64,000 nucleotides of DNA. Source: Candidatus Hydrogenedentota bacterium. Its GTDB lineage: Bacteria > Hydrogenedentota > Hydrogenedentia > Hydrogenedentales > SLHB01. Made by a program: the position numbers and the translations under genes. How positions within the stretch are numbered: position 1 is the stretch's first letter; every line of letters begins with the position of its first letter. The notes below the pieces were generated by a model. That model was not told the origin of the DNA. It ran no database searches and saw only the letters and a list, made by a program, of their open reading frames with translations. Below are positions 27,445 through 35,809 of this stretch, one piece after another. The stretch is from the NCBI GenBank assembly GCA_029552745.1, contig JAKPDK010000182.1, positions 62,001 to 126,000 of the forward strand. The letters run 5' to 3'.

Positions 27445-29745
27445 ATGAAAGAGACGGCGGATTTTCGAAATCTCTTGGCTTATTTTGAGACAGGCCAACC
27501 TCATCAGCAGCTGGGCATTTTTTTGCACGACCCTGAGAAATACGAAATCCAGACGCGCGGGGGAACGTGTTGTCTGTATTTGCCGCCAACACGCAATTAT
27601 TACGCAGAAGATACGTGGGAGTTCTCCTTTTACAATGAGGCAATGGCCCGGCGACCGACGCTACTTGTAGAGTTGGAGTATTGGGATGAGGGATTTGGTG
27701 TAATCGCCGTGCAAAGACTCGCCAAAGCGGTGTTCCAACCAGAATTCGTCCAACCGATACAGAACGTGTCGTACACGCGTTTGGATTCCAGACAGTTCCG
27801 ACGGGCAGCATTTCAGTTTGATCAGGGCTTGAAAGAATCCGAAACGGAGGGGGTAGCCCACTTTCGCCTGACGGGTATCCAGTACCTACGATCTGTTCGG
27901 GTGTATGAGTCGGCGCCGACCGAGTATTGGGAGACCTTGGGACGTGGGATTCCTGAAACCACGCAGCCTGTGAAGCATCTCAACCGCCAAATGGAAGTGG
28001 TGTGCAGTTTGCCTGGAGCATCCGTGGGCACCGCCGAGGACGATATGGAGCGAGGGAAGGCGCTGCTTCGTGAATTTTTGCCTTTTGCGAAAGCGCTTGG
28101 GTTTACTGCCATTGAAAGCTATGTCCGATGGAACTATGTCGAGCCGCAAATGGGGACTTTTGATTGGTCTCGCTACGATGGCATCGTGGCGGAGCTTCAA
28201 CGGTACAACATGAAGTGGTTTCCTCTCTTGATCGTGGGAAGCGCTTATACGTTGCCAGATTGGTTTGCCGCCTCATCGGAAAACATAGGATTTCGGTGTT
28301 TGGAGCACGGATTGGAAAATCCCATTCAGAGCATATGGAGTCCGTATCATAAGAAACACGTGACGCGCTTTTTGCGGGCGTTTGGCAGCCATTACGAGCC
28401 TATGGGCTGTCTTCAGGGGGTACGTTTGGGACCGTCGGGAAACTATGGGGAGTCTCAGTATCCTGCCGGCGGAAACTGGGGTTTTCATGGGCAACCGATG
28501 CACATTCACATTGGCATGTGGTGCGGGGACCCCTATGCGGAAGAGGATTTTCGACGGTTTTTGCGGGAGCGTTACGGATCGGTTGAGCATCTCAATGCTG
28601 CCTGGCAATGCCATTACAAATCGTTTGACGAAGTCCGGCCTATTTTGCCGGATCATTGTTTATCAAAACGACAGCGTGTCGATCTGTACACGTGGTACAC
28701 GGATTCCATGAGCGCGTGGTGTGAGTGGTGGGCGATAGAGGCGCGCCGTGCCATGCCGCATACACCCATTTATCAATCTGCGGGGGGTTGGGGTGCCGCG
28801 GAAATCGGTACGGACTATTCGGCGCAGACGAAAAGCATGTTAAAAATCAACGGCGGTATTCGGTTGACGAATGAATTGGACAGTTTTCACCAGTGTTTTT
28901 ATGCGACGCGGCTTGCGGCAACGGCAGCTCGGCTCTATAAAGTACCTCTTGGTTTTGAGCCCGCGATGGGGCATACAGCACGAGGCGTAGCGGGTCGACT
29001 TTTCAATTGCATCACAAATAACGGGGACCACTTCTTTACGTATCATGCCAATGTTTTTCATCAGCAGGCTGCCATTGAGAACTGGTTGAAACATTACCCA
29101 TTCTTTGATGATCGTACGGAGCCCTTGGTCGAAGTGGCAGTATATTATCCACAAACCAACAACTTCTTGTCGCACGACACGTTTCGTTTTCTCAATGCTT
29201 GGGGATTTAACCCGTTTGCCCGCGAGATCAGGAATTGTGTCGAAATAGATTACTTGGACGATCGACTGATACAGGAGGGTTTTCTATCTCGGTATAAGGT
29301 TCTGGTATTTGCGTGGGGAGACTTCGTGGAGCGAGATACGCTTGAGGAAATCGATAGGTGGTTGCGCCACGGCGGCGTTATCATTTTCCCTTATTTTTTG
29401 AATATGCAGCTTGCCACCGTGGAAGACGACACGACTATTTTCCGGCGATGGAATCAAGGAGATGTCGGCGACGGTAGGTTTTACCGATATGTTGGCGACG
29501 ATGAACCACCGAGCTGTTATGCACGTTACGTGAGGGATGTCTTGCTGAGCCTGCGGGAGCTTTCGGAGGTGACGCACGTTGCCTTGGAAATACAGCGTGC
29601 GGCGCAGGATGTATTTGTCAGTACGCGCAAGGATGGTTCCTTTTGGATATTGAATTTTGGTGATGAGGAGAGGCTGCTGGTACATCCTCGTGTGGAAACA
29701 ACGCGCTTGGCGCCGTACACGTTTACCCGAGTGAATCTGCGTTAA
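27445..29745 (+). CDS. GH42-like beta-galactosidase-fold hydrolase, apparently cytoplasmic
   Basis: 766 residues with AAGGAG before the ATG and no signal peptide, unlike the two genes upstream. Residues 1-170 are beta-rich; the barrel begins near 200 with AIESYVRWNYVEPQMGTFDW, the standard GH42/GH14 opening, and GNYGES at 333-338 carries the likely acid/base Glu. Residues about 560-690 form the GATase-1-like trimerisation domain (YKVLVFAWGDFVERDTLEEIDRWLRHGG). A plausible reading is that the two secreted proteins release oligosaccharides which this enzyme breaks down after uptake, but no transporter is encoded nearby. Its stop codon shares bases with the stop of the convergent amidohydrolase gene (29742-29745, TTAA). 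Confidence 0.7.
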   Translation: MKETADFRNLLAYFETGQPHQQLGIFLHDPEKYEIQTRGGTCCLYLPPTRNYYAEDTWEFSFYNEAMARRPTLLVELEYWDEGFGVIAVQRLAKAVFQPEFVQPIQNVSYTRLDSRQFRRAAFQFDQGLKESETEGVAHFRLTGIQYLRSVRVYESAPTEYWETLGRGIPETTQPVKHLNRQMEVVCSLPGASVGTAEDDMERGKALLREFLPFAKALGFTAIESYVRWNYVEPQMGTFDWSRYDGIVAELQRYNMKWFPLLIVGSAYTLPDWFAASSENIGFRCLEHGLENPIQSIWSPYHKKHVTRFLRAFGSHYEPMGCLQGVRLGPSGNYGESQYPAGGNWGFHGQPMHIHIGMWCGDPYAEEDFRRFLRERYGSVEHLNAAWQCHYKSFDEVRPILPDHCLSKRQRVDLYTWYTDSMSAWCEWWAIEARRAMPHTPIYQSAGGWGAAEIGTDYSAQTKSMLKINGGIRLTNELDSFHQCFYATRLAATAARLYKVPLGFEPAMGHTARGVAGRLFNCITNNGDHFFTYHANVFHQQAAIENWLKHYPFFDDRTEPLVEVAVYYPQTNNFLSHDTFRFLNAWGFNPFAREIRNCVEIDYLDDRLIQEGFLSRYKVLVFAWGDFVERDTLEEIDRWLRHGGVIIFPYFLNMQLATVEDDTTIFRRWNQGDVGDGRFYRYVGDDEPPSCYARYVRDVLLSLRELSEVTHVALEIQRAAQDVFVSTRKDGSFWILNFGDEERLLVHPRVETTRLAPYTFTRVNLR

Positions 29746-30551
29746 GAACCGGAGCCAGCAGAAGCGAGCAGGGTTTGCGCATTTCCAAAGAAAAGGGCTT
29801 GTTCCAATTTATTGTCCAATTTCAGACTACGGACAAACTCCACAACCGTTTTCTGATCTGCCCAAGGAGAGTCCGTTCCGAAGAAAATGCATTCGGCAGG
29901 GTGTGCCGATAGAAGATATTTTGCCTTTTCAGGGGACATGAACTGCAAAGCATAAGAAATATCCGTACGGATAGGCTTCCCCAGCAAATGTTTCTCGACT
30001 TCGTCCCAATCCTCCCAGGCTCCGAAGTGCGTGGTAACAACCTTCAACCGCGGAAAGGTGTTCACGAGACGTAAAATGCGCTGCGGGTCGGCACGACGGA
30101 CTCGTTCAAACGCCATGTCAAAACCTGTATGGAGTAAGAGAATCAAATTAGCTTTCTCCAGGGCGTCGTATAAAGGGAAAACCCGTTCTTCATCCACAAA
30201 GAACTCTTGATAGTAAGGATGGAGTTTGATTCCCTTGAAGCCTGAGGATGCTATGGTGAAGACCTTTTGCACTGCCTCAGGATCCGCCGGGTGTACGGAA
30301 GGGAAAGGAATGATCCGTGAAGAGGCGATGCTTTTTGACCATGTCAGAATACTCTCGAACTGTTCCGGACGTGTAGCAATCGAAGCCACGACGCTCGCCG
30401 TTATCCCCGCGTTATCCATGGAAGCGATAAGAGAGGAAACTTTACCGTCGAGGTAAGCCTGGATATTTCCTTCTTTTGCCAGGTGCGGAACGGCACGCTC
30501 GGCGATGCGGTCGGGAAATGCGTGGGTGTGGAAATCAATAATACCGCTCAT
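29742..30551 (-). CDS. Amidohydrolase-family TIM-barrel protein (amidohydrolase 2)
   Basis: 269 residues from the ATG at 30551. The metal-binding opening is IIDFHTHAFPD (HxH), with HPYYQEF (His), LLLHTGF (His), TTHFGAW and GTDSPW (the Asp that ends the metal site). This set is typical of the PF04909 family, which contains decarboxylases and hydrolases. The ATG overlaps the stop of the radical SAM gene as ATGA (30548-30551), so the two are translationally coupled and probably act on related molecules. The longer frame to 30680 lies inside the radical SAM gene and is not used. Confidence 0.82.
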   Translation of the reverse strand: MSGIIDFHTHAFPDRIAERAVPHLAKEGNIQAYLDGKVSSLIASMDNAGITASVVASIATRPEQFESILTWSKSIASSRIIPFPSVHPADPEAVQKVFTIASSGFKGIKLHPYYQEFFVDEERVFPLYDALEKANLILLLHTGFDMAFERVRRADPQRILRLVNTFPRLKVVTTHFGAWEDWDEVEKHLLGKPIRTDISYALQFMSPEKAKYLLSAHPAECIFFGTDSPWADQKTVVEFVRSLKLDNKLEQALFFGNAQTLLASAGSGS

Positions 30552-32062
30552 GATTTCTCTGCCTTCGTTGCTGTGTTCTTTATGTTTGATTTTTCGAGCT
30601 CGATGTGGATTTCGCCTTCCTGTATTCTGCGCAAGATGTCCCAGTAAGCCCCGCGGGCTCCGGCTCGAATGGCAGCGCATAAAACCTCATTATTGTCGTA
30701 ATTGTAGTTTTTGTTTGTGTCCGTCGTATTGGGAAGGAAAAAAAGGGAATCGCCTTGAACAAGCGACGCCACGTAGTCGTAAATGTTTTCGCCGATTTCA
30801 CGTTCGACATAGAAGATAGGTTTTAGCAGATCCTCATTTTCTTGGCGACAACCCTGGAGATTCGGGTTTTCATCTAAATGTCCTTGTTGTTTTATTTCTG
30901 CAGCAAGAGGCGTATTCGGATAGATACGCACCCCACAGGACAGGCCGACCCGGTCCGGGCGAATGCGTTGCATGTCGCCGACTGCTCGTTTCAAAGTTTC
31001 CCGTGTTTCTCCGAACGCACCCAACAACATGTCACACATACATACGATACCGGCGCCACGACAAGACTCCACGGCGTTTTGAATTGCCGCCACGTTATGC
31101 CTTTTCCCGAGGCGTTTCAAGATTTCCGGTACGGTATGGTCAACACCAAAATTCAGTCCTACGCAGCCAGCTTTTGCCATGAGGTTGGCGGTGTCTTTGT
31201 CGACGTGTTCCGGTACAGCATAAGCATACCACTTGATGTGAGAGGCAAGCCCACTGCGTACCAACTCTTCGCAGACGCTTCGCGCATGAACAAGAGGTAC
31301 ATTAAACTCACTGTCGCAAAAGTGAAAGACGTCAATCCCCTGTTCACAGAGGAGGCGGATTTCTGCCGCCACGGAAGCGGGCTGGCGCAATCGGAGCCTC
31401 CTACCCTTGGCAACGGGATCAACACAGTATGTGCAGGGACGATCACACCCACTCTTCGTTTCGATGTTGCCCTGTCCGCCTTCCAGGTAATAACGATAAT
31501 TATCGAAAAATCTGCGGGAAGGGACATACGAGATATTGGGTTCTATAATCGAAGGATCTCGGGGGCTGTTTGGGGGCGAGTTTGTTCGCGCGATGACTCC
31601 AGGAATGTTCGGGGCGTGTTCGCCTGCGCTAAGACAATCCAGTAGAGCCACGAAAGCCTTGTGTCCGTCGCCGATGACGCCGTAATCCGCCTGTGTGTAT
31701 CTCAAGATTTCTGCCGGCGCAATAGAAAATCCCACGCCGCCTAACACAATTGGGGCAGGAGTGAACCGACGTACAGCAGCGACGATGGCGGTGGTATCTT
31801 CCAATACGAAATGTTGGGTGGCGAAGTAGGCATCGTCAATATTGCGAACTGAGAAGCCCACCGCAATCGGCTGGGTATTACTGACAACATCGGCGAGTGC
31901 TTTTTCCCAGTCCGGCGCAAAAGAAAGATCGCATACCATGGGCTCATAACCGTGTGAAACGAGCGCATCAGCGATATAGTCCAACCCTATCGGAGCAATC
32001 GGCGGCTGCATCCGGTTCGGATTGACAAGGATAACTTCTTTGTGTGCTGAAGACATGACCAT
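30548..32062 (-). CDS. B12-binding-type radical SAM protein
   Basis: 504 residues (a second ATG at 32056 is equally likely). The N-terminal 150 residues are of the cobalamin-binding Rossmann type (ILVNPNRMQPPIAPIGLDYIADALVSHG), although the classic DxHxxG cobalamin-ligand motif is not evident. The radical SAM cluster motif is Cys206, Cys210, Cys213 (SGCDRPCTYC), followed by the barrel with FHFCDSEFN and MCDMLLGAFGET. The C-terminal about 110 residues are acidic and Asn-rich. Such enzymes do methylations and rearrangements on small molecules; the coupled amidohydrolase suggests one pathway. The substrate is unknown. Confidence 0.85.
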   Translation of the reverse strand: MVMSSAHKEVILVNPNRMQPPIAPIGLDYIADALVSHGYEPMVCDLSFAPDWEKALADVVSNTQPIAVGFSVRNIDDAYFATQHFVLEDTTAIVAAVRRFTPAPIVLGGVGFSIAPAEILRYTQADYGVIGDGHKAFVALLDCLSAGEHAPNIPGVIARTNSPPNSPRDPSIIEPNISYVPSRRFFDNYRYYLEGGQGNIETKSGCDRPCTYCVDPVAKGRRLRLRQPASVAAEIRLLCEQGIDVFHFCDSEFNVPLVHARSVCEELVRSGLASHIKWYAYAVPEHVDKDTANLMAKAGCVGLNFGVDHTVPEILKRLGKRHNVAAIQNAVESCRGAGIVCMCDMLLGAFGETRETLKRAVGDMQRIRPDRVGLSCGVRIYPNTPLAAEIKQQGHLDENPNLQGCRQENEDLLKPIFYVEREIGENIYDYVASLVQGDSLFFLPNTTDTNKNYNYDNNEVLCAAIRAGARGAYWDILRRIQEGEIHIELEKSNIKNTATKAEKS

Positions 32063-32194
32063 CGCTGTTGGTGAACTATTCCTAAGGTTTCTCTGCGTGT
32101 ATTGTGACGCAGTGCATCAAATGATTCCAACCTGCAACAATTCACAAACCTTCGGCTCTGCATCGAGAAGCTAGACCCGGGCTTATATGCCCGG

Positions 32195-32338
32195 TTGTCA
32201 TTGCGAGGAGCGAGTCCCCGAGTGACAAAACAATCCCTTCAACCGCGCAGCGTAAGAGGGCACAGCACCAGGACGGGTATTTTCAAGAATTTGTGAGGAG
32301 ATGCCACCTCGTGCTTAATATCACTCCTCGCAATGACA
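32195..32338. repeat. Composite dispersed repeat locus 4 (in the 32063-32604 gap)
   Basis: Forward arm at 32195-32252 (TTGTCATTGCGAGGAGCGAG, then CAATCCCTTCAACCGCG) and inverted arm at 32294-32338, making a large imperfect inverted repeat with a 41-base centre. The arms are more degenerate than at other loci. The rest of the gap, including the promoter region of the oxidoreductase gene, shows nothing I can name. Confidence 0.85.
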
Positions 32339-32604
32339 GTGGTCACGCCATAGCGCAATAGGACGCGGAAAAACTAGATATCTTTATTGGTCACAAGGAT
32401 TCATAATAGACTGAAAAGTACTTCTGAGTGCCACAAGTCAATGGCTCTTCTTAATAGAAAATCTTCTTTTCAGTTCCCGAACCTAAGATAACAAAACGTG
32501 CCAAAAGCACGTGACTTATACACAACTAGTATGTTCACCGGTTCGGTAGTGGTATGATGGTAGGGTATTTCGGAAGACATGTAGTAAGTAGGAAGGGATA
32601 ACAC

Positions 32605-33657
32605 ATGAACGCGCCGATAGGAATAGGAGTATTGAGTTTTGCCCATGGACACGTGGGTATGTATGTGCAGGTTATGAAAGACTTCCCGGACGTACGACTT
32701 GTCGCGGCGTATGATGACGACCCCAAACGGGGTCAAGCCATTTGCAGCAGCGTGGGGATGAAGTATTGTGCGCATGTAGAAGACGTTCTTTCAGACCGTG
32801 CCGTGCAGGCGGTGATGATCGGCAGTGAAACATCTCGTCATGCGGAATTGTGCATTGCAGCGGCACAAGCGGGTAAGCACATTCTGCTTCAGAAACCTAT
32901 GGCATTGACGCTGCAAGATTGCGACCGAATTGCCGACGCGGTGCATCGGGCGGGGGTGCATTTTTCGATGGCGTTTCAGATGAGACACGATCCCGTAAAC
33001 ATAAAGATCCGGGAGATCGTACAATCGGGAGAGCTCGGGGCGATTGCCATGATTCGTCGACGACATTGCATCGGTGTCCTTCTCGACCCTAACTTTATCA
33101 ATGGGCCCACGAATTGGCACATCCAAGCGGAGAAAAACCTGGGCATGTTTGCCGATGACGCTGCGCATCCGGCGGACTGGTTTCATTGGATTTTTGGACG
33201 TCCTAGGAGTGTCATTGCTGAAATAGACAATGTGATTACGAATGTGGCGCCGGACGATTGTGGGGTTGCCGTGTACCGATTCCCGAACAAGGCGATGGGA
33301 ATTTTGTTGAACAGTTCTGTGGTACGCGCTTCTGAAAACACCACCGAGATCTACGGAGAAAAAGGGGCTTTGATCCAGAATTACGGTGATGCGCCCTCGT
33401 GTAATGTGCCGAGATGTCCCGACGGTCCCACGCTGAAAGTGTTTCGGTATGATACGAACCAATGGGACATAATCGATGTTCCTCAGCCAAAGGACCACGG
33501 TGACCGCATTCGGGCCGTGCCTCGTCCTTGGGTGGACAGTTTGCTGCAGGAAAGCGATCCGCCGGCAAGTCTCGAAGATGGACGTGTTGCGTTGGAAATG
33601 GTCCTAGGTGCCTATCGATCTGCGCGAGAAGGACGCCGTGTGGAATTTCCTCTCTAA
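32605..33657 (+). CDS. Gfo/Idh/MocA-family oxidoreductase (1)
   Basis: 350 residues with AGGAAGGG before the ATG. The family oxidises or reduces sugars and cyclitols with NAD(P). The nucleotide-binding first strand is unusual: the GxGxxG loop reads GVLSFAHGHVG. The mid-domain motif normally EKP is QKPMAL, keeping the catalytic Lys. The C-terminal domain has FADDAAHPADWFHWIFG, matching the conserved helix with a catalytic His. Stands alone in its direction, 500 bases from the preceding gene; the SprT-like gene follows after 116 bases. Confidence 0.88.
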   Translation: MNAPIGIGVLSFAHGHVGMYVQVMKDFPDVRLVAAYDDDPKRGQAICSSVGMKYCAHVEDVLSDRAVQAVMIGSETSRHAELCIAAAQAGKHILLQKPMALTLQDCDRIADAVHRAGVHFSMAFQMRHDPVNIKIREIVQSGELGAIAMIRRRHCIGVLLDPNFINGPTNWHIQAEKNLGMFADDAAHPADWFHWIFGRPRSVIAEIDNVITNVAPDDCGVAVYRFPNKAMGILLNSSVVRASENTTEIYGEKGALIQNYGDAPSCNVPRCPDGPTLKVFRYDTNQWDIIDVPQPKDHGDRIRAVPRPWVDSLLQESDPPASLEDGRVALEMVLGAYRSAREGRRVEFPL

Positions 33658-33773
33658 AGGTCGAAGTGCCGCCGTGAGGAAATTTGGGACGAAGAAGGCG
33701 CTGGTGCGTTTTTCTATACCTTATTTGCAAAAAAGACCGCGAGACGCAGTTTGAGGTGGTTTCTGGAGACGCA

Positions 33774-34529
33774 ATGCCACCAACCATGGGGAACAAGATG
33801 CAAGTGACCGTATACGGCGAGCCCCAACAGTTAGAACTGTTTTGTAGGAACGAAGCGTCCCTTTCCCATGAGCTCGCGGAAATAATCCATGAACCGGTGG
33901 ATCTCTCGATAACAGACAACACCTCGTCGCTTGTTTCCTTTCGGTGGATTCCTGGCCGAGGTGTGCGTCTCCGCTTGCATCACATGTTCTTGCGGGCGCC
34001 GCGTGAAGTGATTGTGGCGTTGGCATGGTGGATGAAACGACGGCGGCGTTCTCATGCCGACCGGGTGATAGATGAGTACATTCGCACCCATCATTATCTC
34101 GTTCGGGATAAACCGCCCCGAAAGGTGACATTAAGAACCCAGGGTATTCACAGAGATTTGCAGTCCCTATATGATGAAGTGAACACGGAGTATTTTGACG
34201 GTAAGGTGTGCGCACGGATCACATGGGGAAAGTACGGAGCGCACCGCAAGAGGAAACGTTCCATTCGGTTTGGCAGTTACAACGCGCGTCAAAATGTCAT
34301 TCGTATTCATCCCGCTTTGGACTCATCACACGTTCCGGTTTTTTTCCTGAAGTTCATCGTATATCATGAGATGTTGCACGCCTATTTGGGAGTGAACGCG
34401 GGCGGGAGGAGTACGCGACGTATTCACACGGCGGAGTTTTACTGCTTGGAACGTCGCTACACGGATTATGATGCCGCGGTGGCGTGGCAACAGGATCCCA
34501 AGAATCTGCGTTTTCTATTAAGAAGGTAG
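33774..34529 (+). CDS. SprT-like zinc metallopeptidase
   Basis: 251 residues from the ATG at 33774 (GGAG six bases ahead); an in-frame TTG at 33684 would add poorly conserved sequence. The zincin motif is VYHEMLHAYLG (His198, Glu199, His202), and the third ligand is probably the His of RRIHTAEFYCLERRY, as in the SprT/Spartan family. SprT-like eukaryotic relatives cut DNA-protein crosslinks; the bacterial role is poorly defined. A basic stretch (KRKRSIRFG) suggests nucleic acid contact. The N-terminal 110 residues are not recognised. Confidence 0.75.
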   Translation: MPPTMGNKMQVTVYGEPQQLELFCRNEASLSHELAEIIHEPVDLSITDNTSSLVSFRWIPGRGVRLRLHHMFLRAPREVIVALAWWMKRRRRSHADRVIDEYIRTHHYLVRDKPPRKVTLRTQGIHRDLQSLYDEVNTEYFDGKVCARITWGKYGAHRKRKRSIRFGSYNARQNVIRIHPALDSSHVPVFFLKFIVYHEMLHAYLGVNAGGRSTRRIHTAEFYCLERRYTDYDAAVAWQQDPKNLRFLLRR

Positions 34530-34539
34530 GCGTTATCTC

Positions 34540-35019
34540 ATGCTGACGCAAATCCAAAAGACGGCGGCGTTTACCGTGTTTCTGGTGCTTGCTTCGCTGG
34601 TAGCGATGCTTTTTTCCTATCGTGCGGCATATCATATGGTACGATCGGGAACGAGCTTGGTTTTGGGAAAAGAGCATGCTGAACAGGCACAACAGTTGCG
34701 GCAGTACCGTAACGAACTAGTGCAGCTTGCTTCGGAGTTTATGGAGCGTTCGAAACGATATCCGGGACCCGGCACGGAAGAGTTCAAAAAATGGATAGAT
34801 CAAGACTTTTCGCCGCGGTTTAATGAATTCCGGCGGTCCCTTCTTGACGCGCAATTACCTGCGGAACCTATGGCGGCTTTGCTTCAGGCGGCGGAAAAAC
34901 TGGCTGCTGCCTTGTTGCAGCCCGAACGCGGTGATTTGCGGGTATTGGCAACCGATCAAGCCCTGGAAGCCGCGTCGGTAGTGGATGGTTTCCTACAGGG
35001 CTGGGCAAGTCCCCAGTGA
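34540..35019 (+). CDS. Single-pass membrane protein, function unknown
   Basis: 159 residues. One N-terminal transmembrane helix (AAFTVFLVLASLVAMLFSY) is followed by an all-helical, probably extracytoplasmic domain rich in Ala, Gln and Glu. No family recognised. The ATG is ten bases after the SprT-like stop, with an AAGGTAGG that overlaps that stop, so the two genes are likely co-expressed. Confidence 0.6.
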   Translation: MLTQIQKTAAFTVFLVLASLVAMLFSYRAAYHMVRSGTSLVLGKEHAEQAQQLRQYRNELVQLASEFMERSKRYPGPGTEEFKKWIDQDFSPRFNEFRRSLLDAQLPAEPMAALLQAAEKLAAALLQPERGDLRVLATDQALEAASVVDGFLQGWASPQ

Positions 35020-35168
35020 CGCTATAGGGTATACAGGGTAGTTTAAAATAATAGAAAGGCGAATTTTTTGATTCTTGTCAACGAAAAAGAAGCCCGTAAG
35101 AAAATTGCTATGTGCAAATCCTGTAACGTTTTGCATCATGTGTTGTATGGTGTGCCAGAGGTTACGAC

Positions 35169-35807
35169 ATGCGCGTGCAGGCCGGGACGGCACTTCAAAA
35201 GCCGAGGCAAGACCGCCGAATGAATCTTTTTGACCTTACAGATGAAGGATTGATGTTGGCGGTCGCTCAAGGAGACCGGTCTGCGCTGGCGGAACTCGTG
35301 CGCCGCTATCAAAACGATATTTTTCGGTTTTGTCTTTATTACATGAAAGACACCGAAGAGGCCAAAGAGCTCGTGCAAGAGACCTTTATTCGCGTGTATG
35401 CGGCACGGCAGCGGTTTGATGGAGCTAGGAAGTTCCGTCCGTGGATACTTTGCATTGCTCGTAATCTGTGCCTAAACGAGTTGAAACGAAAGAAGCCGAT
35501 GGCAGTCGAAGAGATCGAGGACTATGCGGCGGCTTCGTTTCGTAACGCGGTGGCGCCGTTTCCTATGATGAGCGACGGTCCCGATGTACAGTTGATGGCA
35601 TCGGAAAGGCGAAACTTGGTGGCGGCGGCGCTCAAAAATTTGGATGCAGAAGCCCGCGAACTCATTATCATGAGATTTTTTGAGCGGTTGGCAGCGAAAG
35701 ATATAGCCGAGATCACGGGAAGTACCGAAGGTGCTGTGCGGACTCGGTTGCATCGCGTGTTGAAAATGCTTAGGGATACATATAGCGAAGCGAGAGGCGA
35801 TTTTTAG
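35169..35807 (+). CDS. ECF-type RNA polymerase sigma factor (1)
   Basis: 212 residues from the ATG at 35169 (AGAGG ahead); an ATG at 35220, giving MNLFDLTDEGLMLAV, is a good alternative and closer to the usual ECF start. Region 2 is EELVRRYQND-like (AELVRRYQNDIFRFC, AKELVQETFIRVY), region 4 is RELIIMRFFERLAAKDIAEITGSTEGAVRTRLHR, the -35-reading helix-turn-helix. It would direct polymerase to a small regulon when released by its anti-sigma partner, the next gene, which begins three bases after the stop. The peptide cluster behind is a possible target, but no matching promoter pair was identified. Confidence 0.92.
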   Translation: MRVQAGTALQKPRQDRRMNLFDLTDEGLMLAVAQGDRSALAELVRRYQNDIFRFCLYYMKDTEEAKELVQETFIRVYAARQRFDGARKFRPWILCIARNLCLNELKRKKPMAVEEIEDYAAASFRNAVAPFPMMSDGPDVQLMASERRNLVAAALKNLDAEARELIIMRFFERLAAKDIAEITGSTEGAVRTRLHRVLKMLRDTYSEARGDF

Positions 35808-35809
35808 TT

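Noticed and set aside
30878-31645. 255-codon open frame on the + strand
   Set aside because: Antisense to the radical SAM gene, including its Cys motif; no start signal.
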